Of a DNA stretch of 64,000 bases, positions 11,889-25,376 are shown piece after piece; the first letter of the stretch is position 1; the number at the start of each line of letters is the position of its first letter. This DNA is from Pezizomycotina sp. ARF18 (taxonomy: Eukaryota > Ascomycota): contig AZLU01000053.1 of NCBI GenBank assembly GCA_002224055.1, positions 130,629 through 194,628 of the forward strand. Reading direction: 5' to 3'. Below the pieces are notes generated by a model that was not told the origin of the DNA, searched no databases, and saw nothing but the letters and a program-made list of their open reading frames with translations. The translations under genes were made by a program, and so were the position numbers.

Positions 11889-14800
11889 GCTCTCCGTGGT
11901 GAATTGCGACCGCTAGTTGATGCCACCTTGATATCCGATATCAATATGTCTTTGCTTTTCTTTTTCTTTTTTCTTTTGGTGGTCTACGTGCAGCAACTGA
12001 CTCACGGCAATGCAAGCAAATAGTTTTATATTCCTTTTCCTTTCTTCTTTCTTTTTTGATTTCAACATCTTTTAGCTTTTTCAGAAATGGATAGATTGCG
12101 ATCGTAGGTATTGAGTGAATAAGTGCGTCCTCGTCCTTCGTCCGTATTTATAATCCATGAATATTAGTGCATAAGCAATGGTCGGCCACTATCATTTTTC
12201 GTACGAGGTCTGCGGCAGTCCGGCATGGGGAATGTGACAAACAAGCGGGACGCCTATATATATCGAAAAAAAAAGGCGCAGCAACCTTACCTGGTTACGG
12301 ACTGTATTCGAGACAGAGAGCGCCTTTCAACGCTCTTGCCTTACCCTGGTGAACATGGGCAACGTTTGTTAACCTGGACGAAGCTGCGCGAACCTTGAGA
12401 TCTTTTTTTTTTTTTTTTTTTTTTTAAAACACAGCAGTAGGTAGGAAACCCGAATTGAAGAGAGCATGTTCTCAGTTTCTCACCTTTGGGGAAATGTTGG
12501 TTTTTTTTCCTTCCCTGAACCACTACAGAGGGTTGCTACCAAAAAAAAAAAGAGTCGTCAGCGATCGTATTGTCTATAGAAGAAATCGGTGAAATGGCGA
12601 GCTACCCTAACCATCAGCATCAAAGGCTTCAACTAGGGTTCCCGGAGTATACGGCATTATTATCTCCGCCGGCTCCCATGGTACGAGAAATCTGAGCGAC
12701 ATTGATTTTATACATCTCTCTAATAACGACACGTCCGATGCCAGATATACAGCTCTGCACCCGAATTCCTTATGACACCAACGTCATTGGCAGCTCGTGC
12801 AGCAGAGTTCCTTTCTGTTTTTTACCAATAACAATGGAGCTTACTGGATAACGTCTTCGGAAGTTCATGGAAAGAACCTTGGCGGAGTCGATAAAGAAAA
12901 AAGGAAAGGGTGAAGGAAAATGCATGGCTAAAGGAAAAGAAGGGCTAACGGCACTGTGCAGGGCTTCACTCACCTATCAGCCATCTACTTCTCCCTGCGA
13001 AGAGTGGGGTTGTTTTGCTTTTTCATTGTCAAAGAATCTTTCGTTTTTTTGTTTTTTTCTCCCCCTTTCAGAAATCCTAACGGCGTCGGTTTATTCAGTG
13101 GTGCTTTTAACGAGAAAAAAAAGCAAAGGGAGATATATGGGTAAGGATGAGGAATTCACACTAGCGAATCGAATCCATTTCGTTCATCAAACTTTTTTCT
13201 TCGACTGGAAGTCCATGGAGTGTTTATTGTCATCTTGGGAAATGCTGAGATGCTTGCTCTTCGTGATTTCTGATATGGCCTGACCCGAAAAGAAAGAGAA
13301 GCCAAACCCATGGATGAACCCAAAACACCTTCAGGCGATTGTAGAGAACGGTTCCTTCGAAACATTGTCTGTAGTGGCCGTGGTAGCTCTATAAAATCAA
13401 ATATATCAGCACCAAGGAAAGAAGATAAACAGATAAACCAATATACAAACAGTACTAATTATTGTATCCTTCGTAAGTTTCGGAGAGAAAGAAAGAACTG
13501 TGGTTGAAATACTTGTGATAGCCTTTTCTCCTTTAGGCGTAACGTAAAGGGAAACAAATCCACATCGAAGATGCGTGATCCACGGAAATATAATTGCTCA
13601 ATCGAGTAGGGGTTCTTTTCTTTTCTTTTCTTTTCTTTCTTCTTTTTTCTAATTCGATTGATTTTTTTTTTTATTATTCCTTTTTTCTATAATTTTCTCT
13701 TTTGAGATGTGGTTATCAGTATCTTCGCCTTATCTTACGTCTCTCCGATTTCTCACTTCTCTTCTATTGGGTGCTCCTGGTTTTCATATCTTCTAAGTCC
13801 CTCTATTGTTCTCTATTCCGTTTTTCTGACCGTCAAGTCTGAATGTGATCTTGGACAAGTTTGTAAAGCTTCTTTTTGAGGGACTTAGGCCTAACATCTC
13901 CTGGGGCGCAATTCCCAATTTCGTGGGCGTCCATCTCATTTTCTCCGATTACGTATATATCCATGATAGGAAAAAGAAAAGTAAGCAAGCGTGAGGAACT
14001 TTGAGCAAAGCTGCTAGGCTAGAAATACTCGATACTGCCCCGCGTAGCTTAGTCTCTCCCGGGCCCTCTTGAAAATTCACTGCTTCATTGCTTATAGGGA
14101 GGGGGGAAAAAGGAAAGGAATCAGACCGGGGGGGGGTGGGTCTTACCTGATGATTGGGGATATATGCCAGGTCTTCGACGTCGCTCATCGAATGTCAGCG
14201 AAAAGAAAAATACTGTGGAGGGGCACCAACAAGTTTTCGTTGGCGATGCAAAAAATGAAAAAATGCCGTTCGGTATCCGGCACGTTGTGGATCAAGTACT
14301 TTCTTATTCCCCTTGACTCTTGACTCTTATCGTCAAAGAACCCAGCAAGGAGCTATCGGAAGCTAAAGTGATAGCTGTTTTATTAAGTATGTCATATAGA
14401 GTACGAATACTAGACCGTTATATATAAGAAAAAGAGCAGCGCCGTGAGGTCAATGTCAGACCATTCTGAGATTGTTGCGACTTATCGTCTGAACCCTCGT
14501 ATCTTGATTTACACCGATGTTCAGTACTAAGAATCGGTCCCTCATATTTTTTGTCCTTTTTGAAGCTTCTTGAATCCTTCGTTTATTGCGCGCGTTTCAC
14601 AGAATAGGAAGTACAGGGTCGCGATCGTAGTTTTCGGTGGAAATATATCAATTATATACGGTTTACTGGATTTCCCAGACATAAAAAAGACTTCGATACC
14701 CATTTGCTTACAGGAAAAGGAAGAAAAAAGCACAAAGTGATTTTTCGAAACAAAAGGACATCGCCAGTATTTTTGTATTATATTAATACTTTCGTTCATC

Positions 14801-14959
14801 AGCTTCTGATTTATTGTCCCTTTGTTTCCTCTCAAGACCACAAAGACCTTTCTGAGGACCTACTTATAGTATAAAATTTACTATTCCATCGCTGGTCTTC
14901 TAGCTGAAGAGGTTGAAGCCAAGGTGGCGGAGAGAAATGGCGTTGCCGGCTCGTTTAGC
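11889..14959. other. Gene-poor 3-kb stretch between EFM5 and YTP1
   Basis: I find no conserved protein on either strand. The sequence contains T tracts (about 12402-12425), TTTTC-type runs (13615-13640), TATA patches, and G7 and G8 runs at about 14101-14138. Short open frames are present, but they start at arbitrary codons, lack family motifs and overlap homopolymers. A non-coding transcript or degraded gene cannot be excluded. Confidence 0.4.
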
Positions 14960-17259
14960 ATGGCTCCTGTATTGCTGCTACTGCTTGTCGGTTTCGCGTC
15001 CACAGCAGCACTGGCGCACGAAGATCATGAGAAAGTAAGTCGCATGAGGAAATGCACGGCCACATGGATATGCACCACGCTGCAGCGCCAAAGCCAACAG
15101 CTTCTCTAATTCCGAACAAGGAAGAGGACTCTTATTGGACCTACGATGGTGGGAAATTTTTCCTATACAGCCATATTGGAATCATGATAGTCGACTGGGT
15201 GTTTGTATTACCAATCTGTAAGTTCTCGTCTTTAATTGATGGCGGCCGAAAGGTAGAAATTCTTTGTAGGAAAAAAAAAAAAAAAAAAAACCAGAAAGGA
15301 AGAAAGAAAGAAAACGAGAAACCGATAGGAAGAGAATAAGCCATAGAAGTGAGTGGTACTAAAGCGCTTTTACCATTGGGAATTTCTAGCTGTAATGTTT
15401 TCCGTTGCAAAATCGAATCTTCATATGCCTACCCAAGCCTTATTCCTTATTCTGCACGGCCTCGGGGTTTTGTGTTCGATGGCCTACAACTCTCAGACGC
15501 CGGACCTGTACCCGAAGAATGCCACCACCGGATGAGTTGGATCGCGACGTTCGTCTTAGCTGGCCAAGCAGTCATTGGTATCGTTTTCCTTAGCGGCAGG
15601 AGCAACAGCAAGAAACAGCTTGGCGGAAGCGCGGCGGAGATGTCAGCGTTCATTCCCGCCGGATTTCAGCCTATACCTCAGCGGGGGAGCCAGTCCAAAG
15701 GTCGTCCTGGATGAGCGATAGCGCACACGGCGGTTCTGAACGCAGCTCGAATTCGTCTAGCCACGGAACCGAGAGCACTCCATGGAACAGCGCCGCGAAT
15801 ACTTCCCCGAAATCCCGCTTTACGATGGTGGAGACGACGAGTACGAAGATTCTATTCGCGATAAACAGCTGCAAATGCAGCAATCGGCTTTCTTGAGCAA
15901 AATTGTGGGCCGGTTTACGCCTAAAATCAGATTTCCGCACGAGCCGTACGCACCGCGAGCTTCATCTACTCTTTGGTCCAAAGGATCATGATAATCTGGG
16001 GTTTCATTATTTTACTCACCGGATTGGTTACCTTACTGGGGCTTTTGTACGCTTTCCCTCCCAACTACCCTTCAAAAAAAAAAAAAAAAAAAAAAAAAAG
16101 GAAAGGAAAGACTGAGCAGCCCAGCTAACAAATGTTCGTCTAGATGGGCAACAAAGTGTTCACGGTCTTGCGCATTTGATCAAAGGCGGAATATTCTTTC
16201 TGTATGGCATTTTGACTCTGGGAAGATATCTCGGTGCATTTGCTGACATTGGTTGGGTGAGTTTTTTCTTCTCGAAGTTCCGACATTTGTTTGTTTATAT
16301 TTTTCTGCCGTGGCGGTTCAAATTGTTTTTTATTATTTTTACCGTTCGCCTACTTTCTTTTTATGACGTCGTGGAACCCGCTTTCTTTTGTTTCTTTCGG
16401 CTAATACTTTTTTGCCCTACAAGGCGTGAACCTCCGCCCGTCGGATTCGATGATCAACAAATGGCTCGCCACGTTCCTTCCTCCGAGATGACCGAAAGCT
16501 TCGTGATTTTCCTGTACGTATAAACTCGAACATAAACCGCGTCTTCCACTACCTTTTTTTTTTTTTTTTTTTTTTTTTTTGGCGGTTTCTAGAAATATTT
16601 CAAAGTACTAAATTAGTATGACTATAGGTATGGTATTACGAACGTATGGCTCGAACATCTTGCAGGTTGGGGCCAGGAATGGTCACCGATGGATCTGGAA
16701 CATGTGTCGATATCCTTCTGGTTTATGGGCGGCGGGCTTTGCGGAATGCTGCTAGAATCAAGGAAGCTCAAGGAACCTGACAAAGTCTTCAAAGCAGCCT
16801 GTCGGCATCAAACCCTCAATTTTCGGTTTCGATCGCTGAGCACACCGAGCCTAGCACTGTTCGGTCGCCGAACTTCAACCCTGCTCCATCTCTCGTCTTC
16901 TTCATGCTAGGAATTCTGATGGGAGGACATCACCAGCACGCTCACCTTGGTGCTGTAATTCACAAGCAGGTTGGTTTTTTCCCTTTGGCGAACTTTACTA
17001 CTTTATATCCTATATAGCTCGATCGATGTGACTGACGCATTGATCACAATGTAGTGGGGAATACTTCTCTCCGGGTTCTCTGCTATGAGATTGGGAACAT
17101 ATGCCCTACTCTATCTCGCGCCTCCTAGCTCGTACCTTCCTACGCGTCATTTACTGAGCTACTGGGATCCTTCTGTCTCATGTCAGGAGGATTGATCTTC
17201 ATGATGAGTGTAGGTCTCCTTTCTTCGTTTCTCACTTCATTCTATCTCTTTTGTCATTT

Positions 17260-17303
<44 letters not shown>

Positions 17304-17574
17304 TTTTCTTTTTGGCGTCATTCAGCTCGGAAGATGTCCAGTCCCCTCAACTGTGTTTAGTTGTTGACAAGTTGATTTTTAGAACGCCTCAACTGTGAAC
17401 TACCTCTTAGCTCTCGACATTGACGGCATGTTTGTTTTTACTATAATGATCAGCCTCGCGGCTCTAATCATGAGCTGGGTGATCATTCTTCTCGCTCTTA
17501 AAGGCTGGGCTGCGAGACGAGAGATTTTACGCTATGCTGGTAGGAGTGTTTCACACTGCAGCGTAGAGGTGTAA
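14960..17574 (+). CDS. YTP1: Ytp1-family multi-pass membrane protein with signal peptide
   Basis: This integral membrane protein family (DUF2427 followed by a Ytp1 domain) is of unknown function. ATG at 14960 gives a clear signal peptide, MAPVLLLLLVGFASTAALA, then HEDH and a His/Met-rich stretch (HGHMDMHHAA) that could bind metal. The first helices are LYSHIGIMIVDWVFVLPI, then across intron 15218-15389 VMFSVAKSNLHMPTQALF with YNSQTPDLYPKNA. A cytosolic acidic loop, IPLYDGGDDEYEDSIRDKQL, precedes helices around VHGLAHLIKGGIFFLYGILT, MTESFVIFLYG, WLEHLAGWGQEW and MDLEHVSISFWFMGGGLCG. LGILMGGHHQHAHLGAVIHK is the Ytp1 signature. The end is LALDIDGMFVFTIMISLAAL and a stop at 17572-17574. At least six introns are seen; one holds a CTTT microsatellite. 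An alternative start at 14937 would need a frame slip. Confidence 0.8.
17261..17304. repeat. CTTT tetranucleotide microsatellite in a YTP1 intron
   Basis: About eleven tandem CTTT units on the plus strand, ending in CTTTTTTC. It lies inside an intron whose downstream exon encodes NYLLALDIDGM. Confidence 0.85.
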
Positions 17575-17587
17575 ACTCAGGTGCGAA

Positions 17588-17620
<33 letters not shown>

Positions 17621-20615
17621 ATCTTTGACAAATGGTAATGAAGGTCCTTTCTTATCTCTGTTTTACTTGCTCACTATTAGCCTATTTTCTCCACCTTCTA
17701 CCGGGTCTTTGAAGCCCATTTCATTACTCTCATTTATGAACACTGGCGTTCCTTTTGTCAGGTTATTTTATTTTTGGTTGACGGGGATTCTGCGCCCGTG
17801 TTATGTTACTTGTACCCCAACCCGAATTTCTTCTCTCGACCGAGGTCATGAGTTTTTGCTTGTTAAGATTGGCCTTAGTGACTGATTATAGAACGATCGG
17901 ATGTACGAATTCTCATTTATATTTGTCACTATTAGGGATTGTTACACAAGCAATTACTACTCTACCCTACCCTGTCCTATTATATATAACTTCCCATTTG
18001 GTTCCCCCCCTTTTTTTTTTTTTTTTTTCTCTGCGCTACCTTTTTCGCATATTTATTGTGATGAAGAGGATACCTTTTACCCCTCTTGAGCACTTTTTGC
18101 GATTGGCTAAGGATGTGTGTATCTATATTTGAACACGAGTTTGTCCTGGCTCTCTACTTGAGAGCTCACTTGAGTAGGGATAGAAACCCGATCTAAGGGC
18201 TACAATACAATTATGTATCGGCCCGTAGCTGGCTCCTGTTCCAAAGTACTTAGTCTAAGGTGTACTTTTGAAGTTCGTTCGTGAAATCTCTTAACAATAA
18301 TTCGCAAAGAATTTGGCTTCGGTGGATATGAATCGAATCCTCGCTTTACGAAAGTAATTGCCAAGAGCGAGAGCCTTTAATTGATATATTTGCCGCTCTT
18401 CTCCCCTCCCCGAGAGAGGAGAGAGAGAGAGAGAGAGGCAATAAGTTTCAACCCAGTATGTCTTATAAACATTCATGCGCGGTTAATTAGCTATGAATAG
18501 CGTAAGGTGCCTCTGAAGTTGCGATATAATATTTTGAATGGACTAAAAAGACCACTAAAGATATGCAGGAACCAAGCTGGAGGAGAAACATGCTCAAAAA
18601 AAAAGGTACTAGCAGGTATAAAGGGAGATATAAACAGATCGCGGTCGATATAGCCAACCATAAGTTCCCCTCTCAGTTGGGCCGTATAAATCCTTTCCTT
18701 TCAATGTCTCGGATAATATACTCAGTATATATATATACTAATTTACACAATTATACTTACGAGAAAATTATAAGCGCATTGATACTCCTAGCTACGACGC
18801 GAGCTAGGCAAGTTATTAGGTATTCACGGTATTCCCCCGAGAACGCTCTCTTTTTTGGTTAGTTTGGGATCAATTCTATACTTATAAGTACTTATCTAAG
18901 TATTTAAATTATTAATAGCCGTTGTGATAGTGGTTCCCCCGCAATTAACGGATTAACTATCCGTCCTGCATCCTCCGATAAAATAACGCAAGCCTCTTCC
19001 GCGGACTGCAGTACTGGCTTTTTTCCAACTTCCTAGCCACCCAATCCATGTCGGGCTTTCAACTTGGAGCAATAAGAAAAATATAATAATTAAACTCCAG
19101 AAAAAGTTATAGATCATGATCACGATCATGACATTGATGTGATCTTAGATCGTCACTGTAAGGGTTGTGTCAAAATCCGAGGTGACATTTACATGTATGA
19201 CGATATATATATAGAAGGGAAAATCCAACAAAGGAAATATTCTCCTCCATTTCAACCCGGTCGGATCGAGTAGAATAAAAAAAGCTTAAGCGAAAAATGT
19301 GGATACTTTGTATTTCCGATTTTTAAATTGTCAGGCACCCGGCGATACTACTGCTCCTTGCATGGACAGGAAAAGTCGCTACCTACGGCTGTATATATAG
19401 ATATGCACCTTTGCAGATCTCGAAACGTATATAAAAGGTTGTTTATAAGAATTAAAGATATATCTATATTTAAGAGGAACTTCAACCGTGATACATATTA
19501 GATTTCGAAGTTCAATCTCCTAGATTGTTCTGGGTAAATTCGATACTTCGGAGCAGACATCGATTTGGTGCTATAACTGAGGATCTTGCCAAAAGATATA
19601 TGAAATCTTTAATGAATTCAGGGTTAACTCGTATATAATTTCACTGAATAATATTAATAATATATACTTATATATAGTTGCATTAATTGTCCCTGAGAGG
19701 ATTATACTTCTAAGATATAGGTGTCTCTTATTAGGCGTACCTTGAGATATAAGCCTCGGCGAAATTGTATACGCCACTGTCCAGTACGATCAAGTTGGGC
19801 AGGTCGTTCTGTTTTTGGATTCCCGATACTTGTCCAAGCTTTGCAAAGATTGAATGTTGATTACCTGCTACCACAATTACGAAGCAGAGATTCTTTTTGT
19901 TGTTTTGCAGTGAGCGCGTCATAAGAAAAGCTCATAAAGTAAGGCATTGACCTTGAGACGGCAATGCAGGACGTTTCTATGAAACGGTCGGAATATTCTG
20001 TCAAATATCCGATGCTGATTTAGAAAGCCGTTCGACAGATCACGATAAATTGTTCTCGATAAGGGAAAGAATAGCAAGGCGGGGAGCCTTTTTTCCATAT
20101 CTAGGTCTCCCTTCTTCTGCGTTGTGATCCTTTAAGTCCCTCTGCATGATAGTAATAATTATGAATTTATCCTGTTCTTTCTCACGAGTATCTTAGCATG
20201 TGCCAAAAGCAATCGGGGTTTTTTGTTGCGAGCCATAATCAGTCCGGAGCCTTGAGATACTGATCCCCAGCCCGCCGCATTAGTGCAAGAGCTGAGAAAT
20301 CAGTAAGTGTATATGTCAATCTGTAGAAAAGGTGTGCACCTACAATTTCGGAACCCCCCTTTAATCTACCAAGAAGTAAAAATGTAGTAGTTTATCTTTT
20401 TTTTTCATTTTATCTCTTTCTTTCTGTTTCATGACTTCTCTCATGATTTATCTCCTTCCTCCTTTAGAGTTTCCAGCTTCCAAAATCTCCTGGATCTCGG
20501 TCTCTTCAACAGGTGGGTAAATGGGTAAGCAGCAGTAGTAGTAATTCGGTAAATAAGGAAGAAAAAGGAAACGAAGAAAGACGAGAAAAACAAACGTATG
20601 TGGCCCCATAGCCTC

Positions 20616-20648
<33 letters not shown>

Positions 20649-21358
20649 CTCCCTTGCCGTCGTCTACCTTTCTTAGTAGAAAAGAGTAAGCCAAAATTGC
20701 ATTTCCCCTTTCCTTTATTATTTTTATTATTTATTTTATATTAGATTAATTATATTATGTATATTAATTTTCTCATTTGATTCATCTCGAGTAATTCAAA
20801 TATTACACTACTATTCTCTTCCTCTTTCTAACGCTCTTCAGTCTTTTGTTGAATATTACTTTATATATCAAAGGTGTGATCGCTGGGTTAAAGTAGAAAG
20901 AGAAACTCCCGCAGTAAATTACGCAGCGCGAACGTCTCTTTCTCGTTCCTCCTCTCTATCTCTATCGATCCGGGAATATATAAGGGACTTCGGGATCTAT
21001 AAAAATTACTAAGAAAGAGATATAATATAATCTTCAAATAAAAGCGAAAGATAATTTTAACGAGATTGAAATATCTCACCAGCGGGAATTTTAAGATAAG
21101 AGAGTGGTAGTACGGTATAGTACGTACAGAAAGACTTGAGGACCAATTTCTTATTACAATATCATTGCGAAAAGAGAAAGGGAGAAAAAAAAAAAGAAAG
21201 AAGAAAAATACGAAGTCCAAAGGCGATTTAAGAACGAAAAGAAAAAGGCGGAGACATTCGAATTCCTTCATCCTGGACCTTGATCGCGCCTTCTTAACGA
21301 CCCCTCTATTCCACTACCCCTCCAAAGCCCGTCGGCAAATATATACCCCAACGGCAAT
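17575..21358. other. AT-rich gene desert of about 3.8 kb
   Basis: No conserved reading frame is found on either strand. Features seen are T tracts at about 17590-17620 and 18007-18030, a GA run at 18418-18437, many TATATA stretches between 18700 and 19700, and a T20A13 hairpin-capable junction at 20616-20648. The segment 18.5-19.8 kb is strikingly rich in TA steps, which would fit old RIP-mutated repeat DNA, but I recognise no element and see no terminal repeats. Confidence 0.4.
20616..20648. repeat. T20A13 inverted homopolymer junction
   Basis: Twenty T followed directly by thirteen A; able to fold into an AT hairpin. A similar T12A29 lies at 43421-43461. Confidence 0.8.
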
Positions 21359-21673
21359 TATGATAACTTCTACCGGTCGCAACAACAATCTCCACCACGG
21401 CGGGCTAGGAAACCCTGACCAGGAACGCCAGGACGAATTATACGAGGACGACCAATCGGTGCTAACCTCTACACTTTCGGGTCGTTCCCGATACAAACGT
21501 CCGGTATGCCCGCAATTACAGTGCGAGCGAGAGCGCAGCAGCGTTAGCGAATTTCCCTTGGATTCCGCTGGTGGTAGCTTCTCCAGCGGGAGCATATCCG
21601 GCAATGTTGACATAAGCCCCCACGAAGCATCCGTAGATGCGACACCAAGGCAAATTGAGGGCCAGTTCCGTAA
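21359..21673 (+). CDS. Possible 5' exon, Ser/Gly-rich, unrecognised
   Basis: An open frame begins MITSTGRNNNLHHGGL at 21359 and runs through an acidic/Ser-rich stretch (DELYEDDQSVLTSTLSGRSR) to a GTAAGT-type donor at about 21672, followed by a T tract. Base composition is coding-like compared with the flanks. It could be the first exon of the transcription-factor-like gene beginning about 1.1 kb downstream, or a small separate gene. No domain is recognised: there is a CPQLQC pair but not a complete Zn2Cys6 cluster. Confidence 0.3.
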
Positions 21674-22810
21674 GTACATATGCTTTTTTTTTTTTTTTTT
21701 TTTGGTTTGGCTCAGCCCAAACCAAGGCCCCTTACACTTTTTTTGCCTGTATAAACTCCTTGTACTATCCTAGACACCTCACTGCGTATAGCGCGGGTCT
21801 GAATAGCTAGGGTCGTTCCTCTGGCGGTTGTTGAGCCACACTCACCTCTGACTGCTCGGCCCATTTGGGGATCGCAATGATACATATTCAAAATTATATG
21901 GGTACGATCATCTGGACCACGAATAGCGTCAATTATATGTGTTGTCGCAACCATGATAGACGTTATTCTCAACAGTCTACCCATATTTGCGATGGAAAAC
22001 AGGCCTTCGTCTATGTAACTGGAGCAAGGCGATCACCCCTGCGACGATATTATCTCAGAACATCGAGATATACTTAGTTCGCAGGGAATACTTCCGTCAT
22101 GATCGAGGCCTTTTTGTCTCCTATCATAAAAGACTGTTACCCCAAAAAAAAAAAGAGAAAAAAAAAAAAAAACTCTTAACCGCTCTGAGTGGTGACATCG
22201 AGCTTCGGTTAGGACTTAAACTTTCCTTTTTTCTCTCTTGCTATGGCGGTCGTAAGAAGGAAAGTTAAAAATAAGATAATGTTGCCGATTTACAACCTTG
22301 TAGCATTTTGATTCCATTCCGTTTCTATTTCCTCTCTCTACTGTGGGGTTTTTTTTTTGTTTCTCAATCCATCCTAGGTAGCAGATCAGGCGGAACCCGA
22401 AATTTTTCTAAAATTACTTCATTTTTACTTTTTTTTTTTTTTTCCCTCCAACCACTTCAAGGACTTCCCCGCCTGGGTGTAGAACTTGGGAGACTTTATT
22501 ATTCTAGACCTCGTTGTTGTCTTGGATAATTGTTTGGAGTCTCAGGTTTGCCCAATTTCCCTTTCCTGTTACCTCGTGTCCATCGTACAACGTTTACGCC
22601 TCCTGTCTGTTCTCTCTCCTCTATTTTTCTTAAATTTTTTTTCTTCTCCAACCTTCACAAGCAACGCTTTTCTCGTTCTTATCATTCATTACTCTTACTG
22701 TCGTTACGATATTTCTTCGCTCCATCGCTCGACATACCGATACCAAGAGACGCGCACGGTCGATTTTCTAATTAATATTCCATCTTATATTGCTGATCCT
22801 GGTACTAATG

Positions 22811-25376
22811 ATGGCTGAGGGCTGGTTTCCAGAAAATGTCGAACAGATATTACAGGAGCTCGTAAAGCGTAACGAGATCATGCAGGGTCCAAGCCGGAAA
22901 GAAAATTAGCGGTTAGTCCAATAAAGCGATATTCGATCCAAAATCTAATTTCAATTTTATATCCTTCCTTTCGTCCTTCCTTTTTATCTCCCCTTCCCAT
23001 TTCTTATACTTATTAGGTTTAAATGATATTACGACGACTTGACATTCTGACAGTGAATTTCCGGTAGGATGACAACCGCGGGAGGATATTGGGTCCGATG
23101 CGGAGGAGCATTTTCGAGCACAGATGATGTCTCAACTGACAGAGGAATCTGATTCGGACGATGAGTATCCTTATAACGACTATCCGTTAACAACCGTCGC
23201 CTCCCTTCCAAAAGGCCAGTTCGACCAATATTATCCAAAATCACCACTTTTTCTCTGACCAAGAACCCATAAACGTTCCGGAATTCATGCCCGACTTTAC
23301 TTCGTACCTCCCCCACGTCCCCGAGGACATTTTTGACCAGATACAGCCTCTGAGGGGTTCAGCCCTTCCACAAAGACCCTTACACCCGTACGGTCCAGTG
23401 CTTTGGACCAGAACTCCAACCATGTTTTATTTCAAGCCTTCCTCGAGGTATCGGCAGAGCGACTAAGCCATACATCTCCAACGTATATTGATCTGTGGCG
23501 GAGATATGTCCCCGCGATGGCGCAAGAATCCCCTGCTCTGATGGAAGCGCTTCTTGCGATTGGTGCTCTCCAGAGCGGTCTTTTACGGCACGACGAACAA
23601 ATGCTCAATGTGGATGCTACATACCATTACCACAAAGCATTGGCCTTACATGGACAAGCTCTTGCGAACCCTGATATGCGTCAGAGCGATGCGCCACTAG
23701 CCACGGCCATGATAATGACACATTATGAGGTATATATCTCTTTAGATTCAACAAAAAAAAAAAAAAAAAAGGAAAAAAAAGACCGAGTATATAACAGAAA
23801 TTTATACTGACAACGTAACCATTAGCTTTGGCAAGGCGAGAACGTGAAAATGGGACTCCACATGCTTGGCGGAAAAGAAATTATCCTTGGAAGGGCAAGG
23901 AAGCGTTTATGACCCCTGTGGTACGTAATAAGGCTCAAATATGCTTTCTTCCGCTGTCGACTATTCGCTGATGCGGGGTTTATAGGGTCGAGCTTTGTTT
24001 ACAAATTTTAAGAGATTTGATATTGCTTCTTCTGCATATCTGGAAACCCATGTTTCCTTACACACGTAAGACCTCGACCTTTCCCTTTCCCGTCTCGGTA
24101 CGAATTGATTTCCTAACGTCGGGAGCGTTATAGGATTGGTGGTTTGCGGATCCCATGACCCGTATACTGTAGTGGACGATGCACCTCCACTTTTCGTAGC
24201 CGACTCTCTATTGTCAAAATCGACAATCATCTGCTCGAAGCTAACTTACGTTAAGGCATGGGCTGTTAGGAGCGACGTGATCTCTGGGTACAAACGAAAG
24301 GAGTACTACGTCGAACTTTGAGGAGAAAAAGAGAAGCTGCAAGAGAGTATCGTACGTAAATGCGAAAGATTAGAAGCAGACGTAGATGAGTGGAAAGAGG
24401 AATTCCCGGACTGGTTCCGAGCCTCCGACGAGAGCGTTATACCGGAGAAAACGGGCAGGAAGAGGACATAAACTCGACGATATTCATGTCATTTTCCCAC
24501 TGAAATACTCACACTGGGCAATCCCTTGTATGGAAGCATGGGAAATTGCGATGCGACTTCAAATGTACCGTGTCAAGTATCCAGACCAGCCGGTCTGCAG
24601 CCCGGAGATGGGCTCTTTAGTCCATAAGATGCTCCGGATATGGATATCCCTTCCAATAGGTTGTGACGACTAATGTAAGTGTGAAAACCATCAGCTCCTT
24701 AGTAATATTACTACTTTCTTTGGCCAGAATTAGCGCTGACAATCTCAATGCAGGATGCCATGCCTCTTCGTCGCGGGTATGGAGCTTCGAAATAAACCAC
24801 ATCAGAAATGGTTCTGCGATATGTTGCAGTTACACATCGCGGAGACATCCTTCGCAGGCTTCATGTTTGTCTTACAAGGCTGCAGGTTCGCATGGTTGAA
24901 ACTCGAAGGATTGAATAGCGGTCGTTGCGCGTGTAAAAGAAGGCTCAACAGCAAGGTAAGTCTTACGAATCTTACCGACCTGATTCGCTCAAGCACACAG
25001 GATCTAACCATTATTTTAGAATCGAGGGTGTTTCGGAAAACCTATGGTCTGCCGAAGGCGTACTCGGCACGCTCGAAGCCTTGTCCCTTTACGATTCGCC
25101 GACGTTTCAAACAGAGGAAGAACTTTGAAGGTGATTTGGACCAGGGCCTTACTGGTGAAGTCGACTTTGATGAAGAGGAGGAAGATGACAAGAAGAACAA
25201 GAAGGAATGCCAAATAAGAGGTACAGCAGCAAGATTTACGACAGCAGGAGAGGGAGGACACGCTCGGCTTTCGCCAACACAAGAGGACGACTGGCAAGGT
25301 CAGGAATCTCCTGGCGATTTCAGCAGTCAAGTAAACGGCAATATTTCGCCGGTGTCAAATCGCTCTACGCCACATT
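22811..25376 (+). CDS. Fungal-specific transcription factor domain protein (C6-type regulator, zinc cluster not seen)
   Basis: The core is a fungal transcription factor domain 2 type region: FQAFLEVSAERLSHTSPTYI, LWRRYVPAMAQESPALMEA, LLAIGALQSGLL, then YHYHKALALHGQALANPDMR and MIMTHYELWQGENVKMGLHM across the intron near 23728-23825. An acidic Asp/Glu-rich stretch (LTEESDSDDEYPYNDYP, about 23130) precedes it. Later blocks are LKYSHWAIPCMEAWEIAMRL (24500), CLFVAGMELRNKPHQKWFCD (about 24760) and LEALSLYDSPTF (25070). The tail, rich in D, E and K, ends at 25374-25376. Several introns and frame slips interrupt it. Such proteins are usually DNA-binding regulators with an N-terminal Cys6 cluster. 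I could not find one between 21.3 and 23.3 kb, so it is either in a small missed exon or absent. The start at 22811 is a guess. Confidence 0.6.

Noticed and set aside
17261-17304. CTTT tandem units as a possible CRISPR-like array
   Set aside because: Four-base perfect repeats without spacers, in an intron of a eukaryotic gene; a plain microsatellite.
21712-21984. Minus-strand frame of 90 codons near the transcription-factor-like gene
   Set aside because: No motif, no supporting splice sites and overlaps the T tract after the putative exon.
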